From assembly GCA_001824745.1 (NCBI GenBank), contig MHSZ01000032.1, positions 54,330 to 63,601 on the forward strand: 9,272 bases of DNA. Direction: 5' to 3'. This document shows positions 5,459 through 9,272 of this stretch, piece after piece. Numbering within the stretch: position 1 is the stretch's first letter; the number at the start of each line of letters is the position of its first letter. Below the pieces are notes generated by a model. That model saw only the letters and a program-made list of their open reading frames with translations, searched no databases and had not been told where the DNA came from. The position numbers and the translations under genes are program-made. Source of the DNA: Candidatus Terrybacteria bacterium RIFCSPLOWO2_01_FULL_58_14. GTDB taxonomy: Bacteria > Patescibacteriota > Minisyncoccia > Terrybacterales > 2-01-FULL-58-14.

Positions 5459-7723
5459 ATGGTTCGCCACGATACACAAAAGATGCGACGTGTCCTTGGT
5501 ACGTGGCCGGTCACACTGTTGGGTGTGGGCGCGCTCCTCGGAGGAGGAGTGTTCACTATTCTTGGCGCGACCGTGGGGATTGCCGGTGCTGGCGGCTCAT
5601 TGCTCGTCGTGATACTGCTCTCCTTCGGCTTCATCGGCATTGTGGCGATGTATGCCGAGCTTGGCGCCGCTTTCCCCGAAGCGGGCGGGGGGTATCTTTG
5701 GGTTCGCGAAGGACTCGGCGATTTACAGGGATTTCTTTCCGGGTGGCTTTCGTGGTTTGCGCATGCCGCAGCGTGCGCTCTCTATGCACTGAGTTTTGGT
5801 TTCTACGTTTCGATTCTGCCGGGACTCTTCGGCTGGACGTTTTCTTGGCCGATGCGTATCGTCCAGATTCTCGCCGCGGTGGTGATCCTCGCCGTTTTCG
5901 GGTTCGTGAACTGGCGCGGAGTAAAGACGTTGAGCGCTGTGGGGAATGCGATTACCCTTGCAGTGCTCGCAATCCTCGTGCTCTTCGCTGCGGCCGGCTT
6001 GCGACAAGCGTCACTCGATCCGTCGCGCATACTGGCGGATTTCACCCCTATTTTGCCTCACGGCCTCGTGGGGGTACTCGCCGCGATGTCGTTTTTCTTC
6101 ATCGCTTTCGAAGGATCGGAAATTCAGACCCAAGCAGCGGAAGAAATGCGCAATCCGGGCCGTGACCTTCCGCGAGCCCTCTTTGGCGCACGCGTGATCA
6201 TTACGGTGCTCTACCTTGCGGTTACGGCGGCGCTGATCATCGGCTTCAACGGCGGATCGGGAAGTTCCGAGGCCATCGGGCGCGCGGCGGAACATGCGCT
6301 TCCGCAAGCCGCAGGGCGCCTTTTGCCCTCCGGTGCGCTTCTCATCACCATCGGAGGATTGCTGGTGAACGTGGCGGCGCTCAACGTGACGATTTTCAGC
6401 TCCTCGCACGTGGTGCTCGCCATGGCGCGTGCGCGGCACGTGCTCCAGGGCCTCGCGTCCATTCATGCGAAAAACTTCACTCCGCATCGCGCGATCGTGC
6501 TCTCGACCGTGTTTATTATCGCGCTCACGATACTCTTTCCGATCAAGGAAGTGGCCTCCATCGCTGATTTTCTCTTCATCCTTCTCTTTCTTCAGGCAAC
6601 GCTCGCATTTCTCGCATTGCGGCAGCGGCGGCCGGATGTGGCGCGCCCCTTCCGAGCGCCGGCAAGTCCTGCTTTACCTCTCGCGACGGCGGCGTTGCTC
6701 GCGCTTCTGGGTTTGGTGCTGGTGACGCATGTGAGTGTCGTGGCGGGCATCATCGGCATCGCCTGGGTGTTCTTTGGCCTCCTCAACTACTACGCTTACT
6801 CCACACCCATGGAACATGCAGAGCTTGAAGAACAAACAATCTTCACACATTCGTGGAAACTGGGACGATTTCCGACGTACCGCGTTTTTGTTCCTGTGGC
6901 GAGAGATGAAGATATGCGAGGGATGCTGGAAATCGGTATTGCGCTCGCCAAGGGCCGCGAGGCCGCGGACATTTCCCTCGTTCATATTGATGAAACGCCG
7001 GGCGATCACCGGGCGGGGCGGGAGGCAGAACATATCGCAACGGAGCCGCTGCTCGTGCGGCTGGTGGATCGAGGAAGAGAGGAAGGCGTGGGCGTTGAGG
7101 GGAGCATTATTGAATCTGACGATCCGACGCGGACCGCACTGGGCATCATCGCCATTCATCGCATGAATCTTCTCGTTGCCGGATGGGACGGTCACGCGCG
7201 TCAAGGGAGAATATTTTCGAGTAAGGTTGACGCGATGCTCCGAGAGGCACGCTGCGACACCATCGTGGTAAAAATCGCAGACCTCGAACATATGAAGAGA
7301 ATTCTGCTCTGCGTGAATCCTTTGGGCGGCCCGCATCTTCGTTATCTTGGGCGAGTGGCTTTAGCACTCGCCACCCATTTTTCGGGAACCGTGGATGCGG
7401 TGACCGTGCTTGCTCCTGATACGAGCAGGGAAGAAGAGGCGGCGACGCGCGATCGGATCCGGAGATTCTTGGCGCGCATGGAACTTCCCGAGGTCGCACT
7501 GGAGCTTGTGCGCAATGCGGATCGGGCGACGGGGATTCTCGAGCGAGAGGATCACTACGATGCCATTGTGCTTGGAGAAGGAAAAGAACGTTTCTTGCGG
7601 GAATTCCGGCTCGGATCCGTATCGCATACGGTGATGCGGAGAAGCCGAAAGACCGCCGTGATGGTGAAAGGCCACATGGGGATTATGCCTCCCCTCTGGC
7701 AGTATCTTCGCGAGCGCCTCTGA
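5459..7723 (+). CDS. APC-superfamily amino acid permease fused to two UspA domains
   Basis: The product is an inner-membrane secondary transporter of the amino acid-polyamine-organocation type with a cytoplasmic tail. Residues here are counted from an upstream GTG at 5450. About 12 hydrophobic segments span roughly 18-450. GVGALLGGGVFTILG (25-39) is the unwound TM1 substrate-binding motif, and FFFIAFEGSE (215-224) followed by AEEMRNPGRDLPRAL (230-244) is the TM6 region and following loop. Residues about 476-610 and 615-740 form two universal-stress-protein-like domains; the first contains G-2x-G-9x-S at 578-591, close to the ATP-binding Usp pattern, and the second ends with LGSVSHTVMRRSRKTAVMV. 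Permease-Usp fusions are known in cationic or general amino acid transporters; the substrate is not determinable here. ATG 5459 was chosen; GTG 5450 and ATG 5483 are alternatives, none with a Shine-Dalgarno. A weak -10-like TATGCT (5441-5446) would favour 5459. Confidence 0.88.
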   Translation: MVRHDTQKMRRVLGTWPVTLLGVGALLGGGVFTILGATVGIAGAGGSLLVVILLSFGFIGIVAMYAELGAAFPEAGGGYLWVREGLGDLQGFLSGWLSWFAHAAACALYALSFGFYVSILPGLFGWTFSWPMRIVQILAAVVILAVFGFVNWRGVKTLSAVGNAITLAVLAILVLFAAAGLRQASLDPSRILADFTPILPHGLVGVLAAMSFFFIAFEGSEIQTQAAEEMRNPGRDLPRALFGARVIITVLYLAVTAALIIGFNGGSGSSEAIGRAAEHALPQAAGRLLPSGALLITIGGLLVNVAALNVTIFSSSHVVLAMARARHVLQGLASIHAKNFTPHRAIVLSTVFIIALTILFPIKEVASIADFLFILLFLQATLAFLALRQRRPDVARPFRAPASPALPLATAALLALLGLVLVTHVSVVAGIIGIAWVFFGLLNYYAYSTPMEHAELEEQTIFTHSWKLGRFPTYRVFVPVARDEDMRGMLEIGIALAKGREAADISLVHIDETPGDHRAGREAEHIATEPLLVRLVDRGREEGVGVEGSIIESDDPTRTALGIIAIHRMNLLVAGWDGHARQGRIFSSKVDAMLREARCDTIVVKIADLEHMKRILLCVNPLGGPHLRYLGRVALALATHFSGTVDAVTVLAPDTSREEEAATRDRIRRFLARMELPEVALELVRNADRATGILEREDHYDAIVLGEGKERFLREFRLGSVSHTVMRRSRKTAVMVKGHMGIMPPLWQYLRERL

Positions 7724-7732
7724 AGGGCCCGC

Positions 7733-7761
7733 TTGACAAAGCGAGCCGGCGGGATTACAAG
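7733..7761 (+). promoter_or_regulatory. Sigma70-type promoter of nusA
   Basis: TTGACA (7733-7738) is a perfect -35 box followed after 17 bases by TACAAG (7756-7761), which matches four of six -10 positions. Transcription should start near 7768. The box begins 10 bases after the permease stop codon. The layout is nearly the same as that of the groES promoter, which also sits tight against the preceding stop. Confidence 0.7.
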
Positions 7762-7769
7762 CAAGGGGG

Positions 7770-7805
7770 GCATCCGTAGGGATGCTCTTTCGTTTTTCTT
7801 TTTTT
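7770..7805 (+). terminator. Terminator-like hairpin plus T-rich run in the nusA leader
   Basis: GCATCC (7770-7775), loop GTAG, GGATGC (7780-7785), then 20 bases of which 16 are T (7786-7805), ending in seven T in a row. This has the layout of an intrinsic terminator with a short 6-bp stem. It lies after the nusA promoter and before the nusA start codon. It can end read-through from the permease gene. It would also be transcribed at the very start of the nusA message, so it could act as an attenuator or as a 5' stabilising stem. Confidence 0.65.
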
Positions 7806-7825
7806 GCTCGTCGAGAGCGATTTTT

Positions 7826-9124
7826 ATGGATCTGAAAGCAATCGGTTCGGCGTTGGCACAGATCGCCGAAGAAAAAGGGATACCTGAAGAGAAAATTATT
7901 GAGACGATTGAGTTGGCGCTTGCAGCAGCCTACAAGCGCGATTACGCTTCGCGCGGCGAACAGATTCGCGCCTCATTCGATCCGAAGAGCGGCGCGATGA
8001 AAATGTGGAAGGTGTTCCTGGTTGTTGATGAGAGTATGCTGAAACCGGAGGAACCGGAAGAAGAGGACGGAGCAGAGGGAGAGACAGCAGCGCGCGCGCA
8101 CGCCGGAGCAAAATCCGCAGACGAGCAGGCGGAAGGGGAAGAAGATACGCGGGTGCGTTTCAATCCCGAGCGGCACATGATGCTGCCCGAAGCGAAGAAA
8201 ATACAAAAGGGCATTAAAATAGCGGAGGAACTTGTCGTGGAGCTTGAACCACACGAAGAGTTCGGCCGTATCGCAGCACAGACCGCAAAACAAGTGATCG
8301 TGCAACGGCTCCGAGAGGTGGAGCGCGAGGCGATAGCACAGGAATACGCAGCAAAAGTCGGTGAGACCATTTCCGGCATTGTGCAGCGCGTGGAAGGGCG
8401 GACCGTCTACATCGATCTTGGGAAGGGAGTCGGAATACTGTTTCCGCAAGAGCAAATCCCAGGGGAGTTCTACCGACTCGGGTCGCGCCTTAGAGCACTG
8501 CTTTTGGAGGTGAATATGACGCCGCGTGGCGCACAAATCGTGCTTTCACGCGCGAATCCGAGTTTTGTGAAGGAACTCTTTACCATGGAGGTTCCCGAGA
8601 TCGCCGCGGGTACGGTGGAGATAAAAGCCATTGCCCGCGAGGAAGGATCCCGGACGAAAATTGCAGTGGCCTCTCACCAGCCGGGCGTGGATCCGATCGG
8701 CGCATGCGTGGGCCAACGTGGCACGCGGGTACTCACGGTCATAAATGAACTTAACGGTGAAAAGATCGATGTCATCGAATGGTCGGAGGATACCGAGCGA
8801 TTTATTGCGAACGCCTTAGCACCGGCAAAAGTGACGAGCGTCGAGCTCCATGAGCGCGCAACAGCTACAGTGAAGGTTCCTGAAGATCAAATGTCACTTG
8901 CGATTGGGCGCGAGGGACAGAATGTGCGTCTTGCGGTGAAGCTCACGAACTGGAAGATCGATATCGAGGGCGCTGCGGAGCTTCTTGGCGATCAAGGTGC
9001 GGGCGACGAGGGGGAAGAGAAGACAGCCGACGAGGCGAGTGGAGAGGGAGTGTCCGGAGAGGTGTCTGCGCCACAAACGGAGAATACCGCCGCGGAAGCC
9101 GATGCGGATACGCGCGAAGAATGA
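7826..9124 (+). CDS. nusA: Transcription termination/antitermination factor NusA
   Basis: NusA binds RNA polymerase and nascent RNA and modulates pausing, intrinsic termination and antitermination. The 432-residue protein has an N-terminal polymerase-binding domain (about 1-155) interrupted by an acidic, low-complexity insert (73-108), then an S1 domain (about 175-240), KH1 (about 245-322, with GQRG at 296-299) and KH2 (about 326-385, with GREG at 361-364). The acidic tail (386-432) has no recognisable AR repeats. The segment RFNPERHMMLPEAKKIQKG (111-129) after the insert resembles NusA of Parcubacteria. ATG 7826 fits the family start MDLKAI; an in-frame TTG at 7733 would add 31 residues made of promoter and T-run and is rejected. 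GAGAG at 7813-7817 is a weak Shine-Dalgarno 8 bases upstream of the ATG. The usual neighbours rimP and infB are absent on both visible sides. The gene has its own promoter and a terminator-like leader. Confidence 0.95.
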   Translation: MDLKAIGSALAQIAEEKGIPEEKIIETIELALAAAYKRDYASRGEQIRASFDPKSGAMKMWKVFLVVDESMLKPEEPEEEDGAEGETAARAHAGAKSADEQAEGEEDTRVRFNPERHMMLPEAKKIQKGIKIAEELVVELEPHEEFGRIAAQTAKQVIVQRLREVEREAIAQEYAAKVGETISGIVQRVEGRTVYIDLGKGVGILFPQEQIPGEFYRLGSRLRALLLEVNMTPRGAQIVLSRANPSFVKELFTMEVPEIAAGTVEIKAIAREEGSRTKIAVASHQPGVDPIGACVGQRGTRVLTVINELNGEKIDVIEWSEDTERFIANALAPAKVTSVELHERATATVKVPEDQMSLAIGREGQNVRLAVKLTNWKIDIEGAAELLGDQGAGDEGEEKTADEASGEGVSGEVSAPQTENTAAEADADTREE

Positions 9125-9148
9125 TATGTTCCTCCCGGACTTTTGTTC

Positions 9149-9272
9149 ATGACATTTCTTGCATCCCCGTTCGTTCTTCCGTTCTTTGCCGCTCTTACGT
9201 CGTTGTTGTATGCGGGGGCGCTCGCACTCCGCGTTCTTTCCGCACCGACGGGATCGGAGGCCATGCGCGTAA
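9149..9272 (+). CDS. hppA: N-terminus of a membrane protein, probably membrane-bound pyrophosphatase (HppA)
   Basis: A reading frame from ATG 9149 runs off the window after 41 codons. It begins with a hydrophobic segment (residues about 3-30, a likely first transmembrane helix) followed by VLSAPTGSEAMRV (29-41). In pyrophosphate-energised H+/Na+ pumps the first helix is followed by a similar P-x-G-x-x-x-M-x-x-I segment, which is the basis of the call. The rest of the protein, including the catalytic loops, is outside the window, so the identification is tentative. It starts 24 bases after the nusA stop with no terminator and no Shine-Dalgarno between, so co-transcription with nusA is possible. 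Confidence 0.6.
   Translation, partial: MTFLASPFVLPFFAALTSLLYAGALALRVLSAPTGSEAMRV

Noticed and set aside
7350..7372. TTAGCACTC, an exact CIRCE half-site, inside the permease gene, also part of an 8-bp inverted repeat GGCGAGTG/CACTCGCC
   Set aside because: There is no GAGTGCTAA nine bases downstream, the arms are in the wrong arrangement, and the codons fit the second Usp domain (ALALAT).
7733..7825. In-frame extension of nusA from TTG 7733
   Set aside because: The extra 31 codons cover the -35 and -10 boxes, the hairpin and the T-rich run and encode a run of Phe; NusA proteins begin at the MDLKAI-like start at 7826.

Overview
The window looks like a chromosomal segment from a member of the Patescibacteria (candidate phyla radiation), most likely Parcubacteria-like, with moderately GC-rich DNA. 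This placement is inferred from three protein features. The winged-helix plus nucleotidyltransferase protein is of a type I associate with these genomes. NusA carries an acidic insert followed by an FNPERHMMLPEAKKI-type segment. The chaperonin sequences also fit this group. TGA is used as a normal stop codon (three genes end in it), so this is not a TGA-recoding lineage. Clear Shine-Dalgarno sites are missing in front of most genes. All six protein genes and the partial one at the right edge lie on the + strand.

Layout: (1) 1-2079 is the C-terminal part of uvrA, the damage-recognition ATPase of nucleotide excision repair. (2) 2080-2231 is an intergenic stretch with a perfect GC-rich hairpin and a second inverted repeat, AGGAGGT/ACCTCCT, which creates ribosome-binding-like sites on both strands. 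(3) 2232-3224 encodes a winged-helix/nucleotidyltransferase protein with a heptanucleotide tandem repeat inside its coding sequence. (4) 3221-5416 is the chaperonin operon: a strong sigma70-type promoter overlapping the preceding stop codon, a variant CIRCE operator, groES, a fold-back repeat of TACGAAT units between the cistrons, groEL, and a terminator hairpin. (5) 5459-7723 encodes an amino-acid-permease-type transporter fused to two universal-stress-protein domains. (6) 7733-9124 is nusA with its own promoter. A hairpin followed by a long T-rich run lies between that promoter and the start codon. (7) 9149 to the edge is the beginning of a membrane protein resembling membrane-bound pyrophosphatase (HppA).

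The groES/groEL pair forms a heat-shock unit probably repressed by HrcA, whose gene is not in the window. The other genes are housekeeping functions (repair, transport, transcription elongation/termination, ion pumping) without an obvious shared pathway. The most interesting content is regulatory: the variant CIRCE with a competing hairpin in the groES leader, the groES-groEL fold-back repeat, and the terminator-like structure in the nusA leader, which could let NusA control its own synthesis. I saw no CRISPR array, tRNA, rRNA, insertion sequence or defence system.
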